Assembly (NCBI GenBank): GCA_041588495.1
Contig: JBFGWM010000177.1
Location: 1 to 5,974, forward strand
DNA length: 5,974 bases
Origin: JBFGWM01 sp041588495
Lineage (GTDB): Bacteria > Pseudomonadota > Gammaproteobacteria > Pseudomonadales > JBFGWM01
Direction of reading: 5' to 3'
The notes below the pieces were generated by a model. It was not told the origin of the DNA. It saw nothing but the letters and a program-made list of their open reading frames with translations, and searched no databases. The position numbers and the translations under genes are program-made. This document shows, piece after piece, positions 1 to 5,234 of the stretch. Within the stretch, counting starts at the first letter, position 1, and the number at the start of each line of letters is the position of its first letter.

Positions 1-1
1 C

Positions 2-337
2 GGCCAGATCCCTGGCCGTCCGGCCCGCGAAGCCCGGCGCACCGCTGCCCTGCAGGGACAGGTCGGCGCCGGCCTCGATCAGCACCCGCGCGACCCCGGA
101 ATGATGGTTGAGAATCGCCAGCATCAGTGCGCTCAGGCGGTATTTCGCGGTGACGTCGAGGTCCGCCCCCCACTCCACGAGTAGACGAACCGCATCGAGA
201 TGACCGCGCACCGCGGCCAGCATCAGCGCGGTCTGCCCGTAGCGGTCGCGGGCGTCGACATCGATGTTCACGGCACGCAGGCGAACCAGGGCCGCCGCGT
301 CGCCGGTGCGTGCCGCCTGCTCCCATTCGCGATCCAT
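2..337 (-). CDS. Ankyrin-repeat protein, N-terminal 112 residues (runs off the left edge)
   Basis: Reading minus from an ATG at 335-337, the frame stays open to the window edge, giving 112 residues with no stop; the C-terminus lies outside. After a capping helix (residues 3-22, WEQAARTGDAAALVRLRA) come two recognisable ankyrin repeats. Residues 31-62 contain YGQTALMLAAVRGHLDAVRLL followed by WGADLDV. Residues 64-95 contain LSALMLAILNHHSGVARVLI followed by AGADLSL. A third appears to begin near GRTARDLA. The TALMLAA and LL..GAD signatures are diagnostic of the fold, which serves protein-protein binding; no partner can be named. The start is supported by GGGGTGA (plus positions 343-349), five bases upstream. 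No signal peptide is seen, so it is probably cytoplasmic. It starts 20 bp after the membrane-protein gene and is probably the last or a late gene of the VOC operon. An in-frame GTG at 344-346 is a less likely start. Confidence 0.9.
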   Translation of the reverse strand, partial: MDREWEQAARTGDAAALVRLRAVNIDVDARDRYGQTALMLAAVRGHLDAVRLLVEWGADLDVTAKYRLSALMLAILNHHSGVARVLIEAGADLSLQGSGAPGFAGRTARDLA

Positions 338-357
338 AGCGCTCACCCCGTGCCGCT

Positions 358-771
358 TCAGTCGACGATGCGCACCACCTGCAAGTCCCGCCCCGGCCCG
401 CCGCTCGCCTCGTAGCGCCAGTCCGGACCGAAGTGCGATGCGAGCAGGAAGCGCGTGTATGGCGCCGCGGTCTCCGCTGGCAGCCCGGCACCGCGATAGC
501 CCGGCACGTAGATAAAATTGCCGCGTACCGAGTGCCCGTTTTCGCGCAATTGCCAGCCGTCGATCGTCGCGGGACATCCGCTTGCCGATTGGCACTCGCG
601 GTGGATTCGCCCGGCCAGTTCGCGAACTTCACCTTCCTTGAAGCCAAGGAGAAACAGGAGCGGATCGAGAAAAATCGCACCGAGGAACAGGAGCAATACG
701 ATGCCAACCGTGTAGTTCGCGTACCGATTGAACTTCTGGCGAAAGGTTTGCGGGGCCCCGCCCTCGCTCAT
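358..771 (-). CDS. Hypothetical single-pass membrane protein
   Basis: This 137-residue protein is of a family I do not recognise. It has a basic N-terminus (RQKFNRY, residues 11-17), one strongly hydrophobic segment at about 21-43 (VGIVLLLFLGAIFLDPLLFL) and a soluble C-terminal part of roughly 90 residues. That tail has two cysteines (60 and 66, in ECQSASGC) spaced so that a disulfide would be possible if the domain faces the periplasm; the topology is inference. The positive-inside rule would place the basic N-terminus in the cytoplasm. Its ATG overlaps the TGA of the L7/L12-like gene by four bases (ATGA at 768-771), and the ribosome site before it is only a G-rich stretch, so translation is probably coupled. 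The ankyrin gene follows after 20 bp. The frame is clearly coding because both neighbours fit it without conflict. Function is unknown. Confidence 0.8.
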   Translation of the reverse strand: MSEGGAPQTFRQKFNRYANYTVGIVLLLFLGAIFLDPLLFLLGFKEGEVRELAGRIHRECQSASGCPATIDGWQLRENGHSVRGNFIYVPGYRGAGLPAETAAPYTRFLLASHFGPDWRYEASGGPGRDLQVVRIVD

Positions 772-1055
772 GAACCGCCCCCGACCAGCTTGAGCACCGC
801 CGCCACCGCACCCAGGATGATGATGAAAAGAATCAGCCTGCCGATGCCGCTGTCCCCGGGTTCAGAGTGGTGTTCGAGCCGGCGCCGCGCCGGGTCGCGG
901 GCGGACACCGTGTCCACCACTTCCTTGGCCTCGGCGAGATCGAGCCCCCAGTTCTCCCGCAACAGGCGGATCGCCTCGATCTTGCGGCCGTCCGCGATCG
1001 CCTCCTGCACGTCCGGCGGCAGTTCCGGCCCGGGGCCCGGGTCGAGGTCGCTCAC
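768..1055 (-). CDS. Small tail-anchored protein with ribosomal L7/L12 C-terminal-like domain
   Basis: The gene encodes 95 residues and starts at a GTG (1053-1055). A GGGAG ribosome site (plus 1063-1067) lies seven bases upstream, inside the end of the VOC gene. Residues 14-52 match the helical core of the L7/L12 C-terminal domain: the KIEAIRLLRENWGLDLAEAKEVVD stretch corresponds to the E. coli core around [24 protein letters not shown]. A charged linker (RDPARRRLEHHSEPGD, 53-68) leads to one hydrophobic helix at about 72-91 (GRLILFIIILGAVAAVLKLV), which ends almost at the C-terminus. It is therefore not the ribosomal stalk protein: the dimerisation domain and hinge are missing and a C-terminal membrane anchor is present. 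Known small proteins share this domain, but their role is poorly defined. The expected topology is domain in the cytoplasm, tail in the membrane. It overlaps both neighbours by four bases. Confidence 0.85.
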   Translation of the reverse strand: MSDLDPGPGPELPPDVQEAIADGRKIEAIRLLRENWGLDLAEAKEVVDTVSARDPARRRLEHHSEPGDSGIGRLILFIIILGAVAAVLKLVGGGS

Positions 1056-1417
1056 GACCCAGCTCCCGCCACCAGGTGGATGATGTTGGCCGGACTCGAG
1101 ATCCAGAAGCCATTGAAGCCTTCGGGGAGCGCCTCGATCCCGTCGCGACGCACACAGCCCGCCCTGCGCAGTTCAACGGCGGCGGCCTCGACGTCGTCGG
1201 CCATGATTTCCAGCCACAATTCCGCCTGGCTCATGCCCTCGGCCGGGTCGATCCACAGGCGCTTGTCGCCGAAAGCGAACACCACGCTGGAACCGCGGTC
1301 CCCGACGGAGACTTCATCGAGGTGGAGAATGTCGCGGTAAAAAGCCACCGTGGCCTCGAACTCGTGGACCGGCACCTTCATGGCGAGATTGTGTCCGGGT
1401 GAGAAGTGCACGCCCAT
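1052..1417 (-). CDS. VOC-family (glyoxalase/bleomycin-resistance fold) protein
   Basis: This is a 121-residue single-domain VOC protein. The opening MGVHFSPGHNLAMKVP and EATVAFYRDILHLDEVSV form the classic first beta-strand and the FYRDxLxL helix. Later come the strands VVFAFGDKRLWID (46-57), ELWLEIMADDVEAAAVELR (66-84) and GFWISSPANIIHLVA (103-117). Such proteins use paired beta-alpha-beta-beta-beta units to hold a metal and a small substrate; the substrate cannot be inferred here. The usual C-terminal metal-ligand glutamate (N-I-x-E) is replaced by histidine (NIIHLV, H114). H9 and E70 are the other possible ligands. The ATG at 1415-1417 has GGGAG (plus 1428-1432) ten bases upstream and begins exactly at the family's N-terminus. 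The frame continues upstream to 1681, but that extension is low-complexity and lies antisense to DUF3465. This is the first gene of the four-gene operon; its TGA overlaps the next GTG. Confidence 0.9.
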   Translation of the reverse strand: MGVHFSPGHNLAMKVPVHEFEATVAFYRDILHLDEVSVGDRGSSVVFAFGDKRLWIDPAEGMSQAELWLEIMADDVEAAAVELRRAGCVRRDGIEALPEGFNGFWISSPANIIHLVAGAGS

Positions 1418-1478
1418 ATGCGGAATACTCCCAACCTGAAACCGGATGCGGCGCTGGAAACACGCCGGGGACCCTTCC

Positions 1479-1484
1479 AGTATA
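1479..1484 (-). promoter_or_regulatory. Possible -10 element for the VOC operon
   Basis: On the minus strand TATACT (five of six matches to TATAAT) lies about 60 bp before the VOC start codon, in the 115-bp gap after DUF3465. No good -35 hexamer is present at 16-18 bp; the corresponding bases are G-rich. The position fits a promoter for the four-gene operon, but support is only one hexamer. Confidence 0.3.
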
Positions 1485-1532
1485 GATCCGCCACCGGTCT
1501 GCCCGCCGGGCGCGCAGGCGGTTCGGCCGCGC

Positions 1533-1985
1533 TCAGCGGTAGGTCCGCCCCGCGTGTTCCAGCCAGCCTCCGGGGTGTACGCCGCGCGGATCGTGGTGGG
1601 TCCAGTGCAACACGCCACCTTTCTCGTTCCACTCGTACTCGCCGGCGAACCCGACGCGATCACCCGCACGCAGGTTGGCAATGCGGGGAGCCAGGTCGAT
1701 ATTGTGGGCCACCAGCAGCGAGTGGCCCGATTCCAGGCGCAGGATGAAACGCTGGTGGCGACTGCCCTTCAGGTCATCGGGCAGAACCTTGGCCACGGTC
1801 CCGTGGCCGCGTACCTGGACATCGCTCTCGCGGTTGGCAAACGCGGTTTCCGGTCGGTATCCCTCCCCGGAATCGACACGATCCGCACCGCCGACGAGCG
1901 CATCGGGAAACAGGCCGTGTTCCTGGAGAAAGGTGACGCCCAGTGCGACCAGAACAGCGGCAGCGGGGATCAACTTGCGCGCCAT
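1533..1985 (-). CDS. DUF3465 family protein, membrane-anchored or exported
   Basis: This 150-residue protein matches the DUF3465 family along its C-terminal hundred residues. Characteristic stretches are the GTVAKVLPDDLKGSRHQRFIL block (62-82), the LLVAHNIDLAPRIANL block (90-105), GDRVGFAGEYEWNEKGGVLH (108-127), and WTHHDPRGVHPGGWLEHAGRTYR (128-150). The conserved histidines and the WN/HWTHHDP motif suggest a compact beta-rich domain resembling OB-fold nucleic-acid-binding proteins, though the biochemical role is not established. The N-terminus (ARKLIPAAAVLVALGVTFL, residues 2-20) is a basic-hydrophobic signal anchor or signal peptide, so the domain is probably periplasmic. There is no lipobox cysteine. 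ATG 1983-1985 has GGTGA (plus 1994-1998) eight bases upstream. It follows the HD-GYP gene by 64 bp on the same strand and could be co-transcribed with it. Confidence 0.9.
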   Translation of the reverse strand: MARKLIPAAAVLVALGVTFLQEHGLFPDALVGGADRVDSGEGYRPETAFANRESDVQVRGHGTVAKVLPDDLKGSRHQRFILRLESGHSLLVAHNIDLAPRIANLRAGDRVGFAGEYEWNEKGGVLHWTHHDPRGVHPGGWLEHAGRTYR

Positions 1986-2049
1986 GCCGCGTTTCACCGT
2001 GCGGCCCGCCCCGGGACATGCGGGAACGGCGAAGCGCCGGGTTGGCACA

Positions 2050-3225
2050 TCATTCTGACCGGCCGCTCTCTGCGGAATCCGGATCCTCGCCGAAACGACG
2101 CTGGATTTCCTCGATCTCGTCCAGGCTTTGTTCCAATGCGGTGACGCAGTCCCGGTCCAGTTTCTCGCCGGCAATGCCGTGCAGGAAGGCGACGGCCTCC
2201 TGGTTGCTCCAGGCCCGCTTGTAGGGGCGCACGCTGGTGAGGGCATCGAAAACATCGGCGACCGCGACGATACGCGCCTCCATCGGAATCTCGTCTCCCT
2301 TCAGGCCCAGGGGATAACCGGCGCCGTCCAGGGTCTCGTGATGGAACTCGGTGATGTTGCGCAGGATGTCCATGTTCTCGTAGGCATCCAGGCCGAAATT
2401 GTCGACGATGCAGGACACGATCTCGCGTCCCTTGGTGGTGTGCGTTTCCATGATCCGGAACTCGGCGTCCGAGAGCCGGGCCGGCTTGAGCAGGATCCGG
2501 TCGGGAATGCCGATCTTGCCGACATCGTGCAGGGGCGCGAACAGGAAAACGTTCTCGATGTACTCGTCATCGAACTCGCGGATACCGGTCCGTGCCAGCT
2601 GGCGGGCGATGACCCGGGCAAAACGCGACATGCGTTCCAGGTGGTTGCCGGTCTCCGGATCGCGGTAATGCACCATCTCGTTGGCGGAGCGCAGCGCGCC
2701 GAGCAGCGTGTGCACGGCCTTCACCTCGTGCATCACCACCTGGGCAACCAGTTGCGCATACACATCGACGACCTGCAGGACCGCTTCCGTGAAGCAGTTG
2801 ATGGCCTTGGAATTGAAGAAAATGAACCCCTGGAAACGGCCGGCATGCCGCAGCGGAAAGGTGTAACTGGAGCGATAACCGCCGGCGCGTATTTTCTCGG
2901 TGTGTTCAGCATGGCCCTCGGAAAAAATCTCCATGTCGTGCACCACGCGAGCCTTGCCCGATAACAGCACCTCGCGCAGCGCGGGTGCCTCGTCGAGAGT
3001 GCTCTCGTAATACCGCAGCGGGACGTCCCCTCCACTGCTGTGCACGAAGGTTTTCAGGATTCCTGATTTCTCATCGAACAGGGCCACGGAAATCCGCGCG
3101 ATATCCGGGACCTGGCGACGCAGGGTGGCGTGGATGTCCTCGAGCTTTGCGTTCAGCCGCTCACGACTGAATAGTTTCCCCATGGCGGGGGTTCGCAACT
3201 CGATGTTCTCGGGATTCCCGGACAT
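2050..3225 (-). CDS. GAF-HD-GYP cyclic-di-GMP phosphodiesterase
   Basis: This 391-residue cytoplasmic protein has an N-terminal GAF-like sensor (about residues 20-165, with ARISVALFDEKSGILKTFV and YRSSYTFPLRHAGRFQGFIFF) and an HD-GYP domain (about 170-375). The HD-GYP family hydrolyses cyclic-di-GMP to GMP or pGpG. All signature residues are visible: E191 and H195 (PETGNHLERM), H233-D234 with K237 (HDVGKIGIPD), H262 (METHTTKG), H295-H296 (EFHHETLDGAGYP), G303-Y304-P305, D324 (VADVFDALTS) and R333-P334 (VRPYK). The full metal set and GYP predict an active enzyme. No membrane segment or receiver domain is present, so the input is probably a ligand or protein bound by the GAF part. ATG 3223-3225 is preferred over the in-frame GTG at 3250-3252 because GGAGA (plus 3233-3237) lies seven bases upstream. 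It starts 45 bp after the YtoQ gene. The C-terminal tail is acidic and likely disordered. Confidence 0.95.
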   Translation of the reverse strand: MSGNPENIELRTPAMGKLFSRERLNAKLEDIHATLRRQVPDIARISVALFDEKSGILKTFVHSSGGDVPLRYYESTLDEAPALREVLLSGKARVVHDMEIFSEGHAEHTEKIRAGGYRSSYTFPLRHAGRFQGFIFFNSKAINCFTEAVLQVVDVYAQLVAQVVMHEVKAVHTLLGALRSANEMVHYRDPETGNHLERMSRFARVIARQLARTGIREFDDEYIENVFLFAPLHDVGKIGIPDRILLKPARLSDAEFRIMETHTTKGREIVSCIVDNFGLDAYENMDILRNITEFHHETLDGAGYPLGLKGDEIPMEARIVAVADVFDALTSVRPYKRAWSNQEAVAFLHGIAGEKLDRDCVTALEQSLDEIEEIQRRFGEDPDSAESGRSE

Positions 3226-3232
3226 GGGCCTG

Positions 3233-3237
3233 TCTCC
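3233..3237 (-). promoter_or_regulatory. Shine-Dalgarno deciding the HD-GYP start
   Basis: GGAGA on the minus strand, seven bases before the ATG at 3225, favours that start over the GTG at 3252, which lacks a comparable site. Confidence 0.7.
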
Positions 3238-3270
3238 GGAACCGGGTTTCACGCCTGGCCGCCGGGCACG

Positions 3271-3711
3271 TCAGGCACGGGTCACGTAACGCAGGATCTC
3301 CACCACCTGGGCCGTGGTGGTCGCCCAGGCCATCGCCGCGGCATCAACCTCCTTCAGGGGATGGATGATGTCTTCCGCGTGCAGGGTCACGTAGGGCTTC
3401 CCCAGCGCCGCGCAGTAGCCGGCGTCGAATGCCGCGTTCCACTGCTTGTACTTGTCGCCGAAACGGATCACCACCAGGTCGGCCTCGTCGACCAGCGTCC
3501 GCGTGCGGATCGCGTTGACCTTCGACGACTTGTGGTCGCGCCAGAACGAACTGGATTCCGGACCCAGGTGATCGCCTGCCGCATCGCTGGCCTCGTGATC
3601 CGTGACCGCGGAAGTAAAGCGCACGTCAAGACGCGCATCCCGGGCGCCGCGTTCGATCTCGTCCCGCCAGTCGGTGTGGATTTCCCCGGAAAGGTAAACC
3701 GTGAAACTCAT
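3271..3711 (-). CDS. ytoQ: YtoQ-family protein
   Basis: This 146-residue protein matches the full length of the YtoQ family. It opens with FTVYLSGEIHTDWRDEI (residues 3-19), the family's most conserved block. Later come DHLGPESSSFWRDHKSSKVN (47-66), VIRFGDKYKQWNAAFDAGYC (81-100), ALGKPYVTLHAEDIIHPLKE (102-121) and VDAAAMAWATT (122-132). The fold resembles nucleoside 2-deoxyribosyltransferase-like proteins: an N-terminal beta strand ending in SG, and a DA-G-A--GKP motif. A nucleotide-related activity is possible but unproven. It has no signal peptide and is likely cytoplasmic. ATG 3709-3711 has AAGGGAG (plus 3721-3727) nine bases upstream. It lies 76 bp after the GIY-YIG gene and 45 bp before the HD-GYP gene, all on the minus strand. 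Linkage of YtoQ to HD-GYP could be incidental. Confidence 0.92.
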   Translation of the reverse strand: MSFTVYLSGEIHTDWRDEIERGARDARLDVRFTSAVTDHEASDAAGDHLGPESSSFWRDHKSSKVNAIRTRTLVDEADLVVIRFGDKYKQWNAAFDAGYCAALGKPYVTLHAEDIIHPLKEVDAAAMAWATTTAQVVEILRYVTRA

Positions 3712-3744
3712 GTTGAAAATCTCCCTTGCAAGCTGTCATTTCCG

Positions 3745-3777
3745 GCCGCCCCGCCTGGATCCTGGGCCAGGGGCGGC
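3745..3777 (-). other. GC-rich hairpin between GIY-YIG and YtoQ genes
   Basis: An eight-base perfect inverted repeat, gccgcccc (3745-3752) and ggggcggc (3770-3777), encloses 17 bases that contain a further cctgg/ccagg pairing. It sits 10 bases beyond the GIY-YIG stop, on the transcript side. There is no T-run after it on the minus strand, so it is not a textbook intrinsic terminator. It may slow polymerase, protect RNA ends, or mark an operon boundary. Confidence 0.45.
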
Positions 3778-3787
3778 GCGGGGAATC

Positions 3788-4087
3788 TCATTCGATGCCC
3801 AGTCGCCCGAGGAGTTCCCCCGCGGCCGGACTCTCGGCAATCAGTCTTTCCTTCTCCGCCCGCGACAGTCGCTTGACCCGGTGCTCGACCTGCAATGCGA
3901 TCTCGCGGGCCCCCACGCGGGCCTGGTACTCCAGTCGGAACGGCCCCTTGGCCCGCAGGTACTTGGCACCCCTGGCGCCCGGCGCCTCGTGCTCGCGGAT
4001 GCGTCGCGCGACGTCCGTCGCGATCCCGGTGTAGAGGGTATCGTGACGCGTTCGCAACAGGTAGACGTGCCAGTCATCCACGGACAT
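3788..4087 (-). CDS. GIY-YIG nuclease superfamily protein, YhbQ/UPF0213-like
   Basis: This 99-residue single-domain protein has the size of the UPF0213/YhbQ group. The catalytic core is visible: WHVYLLRTRHDTLYTGIATD (6-25) covers the GIY (VYL) and YIG (YTG) motifs, followed by VARRIREHE (26-34) with the conserved arginine, GARGAKYLRAKGPFRLEYQ (37-55) and EHRVKRLSRAEKERLI (68-83) with the conserved glutamate E68. The superfamily cleaves DNA by a metal-dependent mechanism. The stand-alone YhbQ-type proteins have a role in DNA maintenance that is only loosely defined, so the specific substrate here is unknown. ATG 4085-4087 has a strong GGAGGA site (plus 4096-4101) eight bases upstream. The open frame extends further upstream to 4420, but that part is antisense to DUF4304 and without family similarity. 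It lies 76 bp after the DUF4304 gene. Confidence 0.93.
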   Translation of the reverse strand: MSVDDWHVYLLRTRHDTLYTGIATDVARRIREHEAPGARGAKYLRAKGPFRLEYQARVGAREIALQVEHRVKRLSRAEKERLIAESPAAGELLGRLGIE

Positions 4088-4163
4088 CCGCGTCGTCCTC
4101 CGCTTCGCGAGCCGCCGCGCCCGCCTGCCCGATTGTATCGCAACCCGGCGCTGGCACCGGATT

Positions 4164-4865
4164 TCAGTCGCAGGACGAAGGCGCGGCGCGACGCCCGCTG
4201 TCCGCCACGTCCGCTTCAAGAACCGCCCGGGCACGCTCGAAGCACCCCGAGTCCAGCGCCTCGCGCAGCTTTTCCGCGGCCAGTTGGTGGTTCCCGGATG
4301 CGCGGGCCACGTAACCGGTGACCAGGGAACGTCCCGGGGACGGGTTCGCGCCAGGCCCCCAGAGCCGGTCAGTCTCTGCCTCGCGACCGAGAAGTATCGC
4401 CAGCACCTCCTCCGGGTCATGAAGGCGCCCGAACCAGGCCCAGCCCTCGGAGTGCAGGCATTCGCTCACGTCGTCCATGGCCGGTTCCAGGTAACGACCC
4501 TCCGGATCGATGTACCAGGTGTCGCGGCGCTCGAGTTCCGGCTGCACGAAACCACGGTGCAGGCGGCCGCGAAAATGGCACTCGTACTCGGCCGGCAGCA
4601 GGTCGCCGTCCTTTTGCCGGGGCGGACACAGGCCGACCGCGCCAGGCACCGCGTGCAGGTAACGACCGAGGTTGAGGGAAAAGGAGTAGGTCGTGCAGGA
4701 AATGGATTCGGCGAGATGGGAATTGAAGGACTGGAAATTGACCACGTCGATGCCGAGGTCGTCGTAGCGCCAGGCTGTCCGCGCGGTGAATCGACTGAAG
4801 CCCGCTTCCCGCAGCTGTGGCCGGATGCGGCGCCGGAGTTCCCGGTTGACGTCCCGGCTATCCAT
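4164..4865 (-). CDS. DUF4304-like protein with extended C-terminus
   Basis: This is a 233-residue cytoplasmic protein. The N-terminal part (about residues 5-120) has the DUF4304 pattern: an RRRIRPQLREAGFSRFTART helix-turn, a WRYDDLGIDVVNFQSFNSHL strand pair, and TYSFSLNLGRYLHAV. The rest contains a conserved-looking region with DTWYIDPEGRYLEPAMDDV and GWAWFGRLHDPEEVLAILL, then a helical C-terminus (YVARASGNHQLAAEKLREAL, about 186-205) resembling a single tetratricopeptide-like hairpin. The molecular function of DUF4304 is not established. ATG 4863-4865 is the only usable start, because a stop lies 16 codons upstream. The ribosome site is weak (AGAGA region), which may mean low or regulated translation. 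A 12-bp palindrome covers the start codon. The gene is divergently oriented to the small basic protein across 140 bp of AT-rich sequence. Confidence 0.88.
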   Translation of the reverse strand: MDSRDVNRELRRRIRPQLREAGFSRFTARTAWRYDDLGIDVVNFQSFNSHLAESISCTTYSFSLNLGRYLHAVPGAVGLCPPRQKDGDLLPAEYECHFRGRLHRGFVQPELERRDTWYIDPEGRYLEPAMDDVSECLHSEGWAWFGRLHDPEEVLAILLGREAETDRLWGPGANPSPGRSLVTGYVARASGNHQLAAEKLREALDSGCFERARAVLEADVADSGRRAAPSSCD

Positions 4866-4874
4866 CCATGGATG
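4863..4874. repeat. 12-bp perfect palindrome over the DUF4304 start codon
   Basis: catccatggatg reads identically on both strands and includes the DUF4304 ATG (4863-4865). It could be an operator half-site pair or a chance sequence. It does not extend on either side. Confidence 0.4.
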
Positions 4875-4890
4875 TCTCTGCGTGCCCGGG

Positions 4891-5005
4891 AGAATTCGGC
4901 ACGCAAATCTTCAAGTGGATGTTTTTAATGGCTTTTCTGTCCCGTTCAGCAATATTTTCCCAAATAGCGTATAGTGGGCGGTCAAATCTCAACAGGGAGC
5001 CCTTC
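4891..5005. promoter_or_regulatory. AT-rich divergent regulatory region
   Basis: This stretch is markedly richer in A and T than the rest of the window, with several A/T runs (for example gtttttaatggc and aatattttccc). It lies between two divergently transcribed genes and is therefore the most likely place for promoters of both. On the plus strand TATAGT (4970-4975) resembles a -10 hexamer, placing a start near 4982. The best -35 candidate, ttcagc (4945-4950), is poor and spaced 19 bp away. No convincing promoter could be assigned for the minus-strand gene. Confidence 0.55.
4970..4975 (+). promoter_or_regulatory. Possible -10 element for the small basic protein gene
   Basis: TATAGT matches TATAAT at five of six bases and is 30 bp before the start codon. 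The -35 element is not convincing. Confidence 0.4.
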
Positions 5006-5185
5006 ATGGCCAGCAAGTCCAAAAAAGCACCCCCCGCGGTTGAAACCAGTCTCTCGATCAAGAACCAGACCGAGGCCTTCCTCAAGGCTGGCGGCGTCAT
5101 TGAGAAGATCCCCTCCGGTGTCAGCGGCCAGCAGAGCATGGCCGGTCCCCGTCACATCCGGCTGAGTTCCAAGCCAAAAAGCTGA
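5006..5185 (+). CDS. Small basic hypothetical protein (59 residues)
   Basis: This short plus-strand gene has a strong ribosome site (AGGGAG, 4994-4999, six bases before ATG 5006), an upstream AT-rich region with a -10-like hexamer, and a terminator hairpin six bases after the TGA. Together these argue for a real, well-expressed small protein. The protein has a lysine-rich start (ASKSKKAPP, residues 2-10) and the central element QTEAFLKAGGVIEKIPSGVS (21-40), then a basic glycine/serine tail (HIRLSSKPKS, 50-59). It is probably soluble and cytoplasmic. The FLxxGGxIExI pattern recalls the C-terminal part of the RNA-polymerase-associated SutA protein of Pseudomonas, but the characteristic acidic N-terminus and DPPKKP motif are lacking, so I do not assign that name. 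The frame is open further upstream to 4868; the start chosen has the only good ribosome site. Confidence 0.82.
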   Translation: MASKSKKAPPAVETSLSIKNQTEAFLKAGGVIEKIPSGVSGQQSMAGPRHIRLSSKPKS

Positions 5186-5190
5186 TCGGC

Positions 5191-5226
5191 AACAGGCGAC
5201 GGATGCCCTGGTCTCCGTCGCCTGTT
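5191..5226. terminator. Bidirectional stem-loop terminator
   Basis: Thirteen bases (5191-5203, aacaggcgacgga) are perfectly complementary to 5214-5226 (tccgtcgcctgtt) across a ten-base loop. The structure sits between the convergent small-protein and MAPEG genes, six bases after one stop and eight after the other. On the plus strand it is followed by TTT with the stem's A-U closing pairs. On the minus strand the closing AA/TT gives a similar but shorter run. It probably ends transcription from both sides, with the plus direction slightly better. Confidence 0.8.
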
Positions 5227-5234
5227 TCCAGGAT

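Noticed and set aside
433..1083. Long plus-strand open frame of 216 codons
   Set aside because: It lies antisense to the membrane and L7/L12-like genes, both of which have recognisable features and overlapping start/stop signals. Its composition is arginine/serine/proline-rich, as expected for a shadow frame in high-GC DNA.
1418..1681. Upstream extension of the VOC frame
   Set aside because: Residues before MGVHF are low-complexity and unlike VOC proteins, and they overlap the end of the DUF3465 gene on the same strand. The ATG at 1417 fits the family's N-terminus.
1446..2144. Plus-strand open frame of 232 codons
   Set aside because: It is antisense to DUF3465, whose family motifs are clear. 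No ribosome site or domain was seen on the plus strand.
2128..2964. Plus-strand open frame of 278 codons
   Set aside because: It is antisense to the HD-GYP gene with full catalytic motifs.
4132..4137. TACAAT on the minus strand before the GIY-YIG gene
   Set aside because: It has five of six -10 matches, but no -35 hexamer at a usual distance. Not enough to call a promoter.
4088..4420. Upstream extension of the GIY-YIG frame
   Set aside because: It overlaps the DUF4304 gene on the same strand and lacks family similarity. A strong GGAGGA site supports the start at 4087.
4284..4928. Plus-strand open frame of 214 codons
   Set aside because: It is antisense to the DUF4304 gene and shows no recognisable motifs.
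4868..5005. Upstream in-frame extension of the small basic protein
   Set aside because: It would cross the AT-rich promoter-like region and has no ribosome site; AGGGAG before 5006 decides the start.
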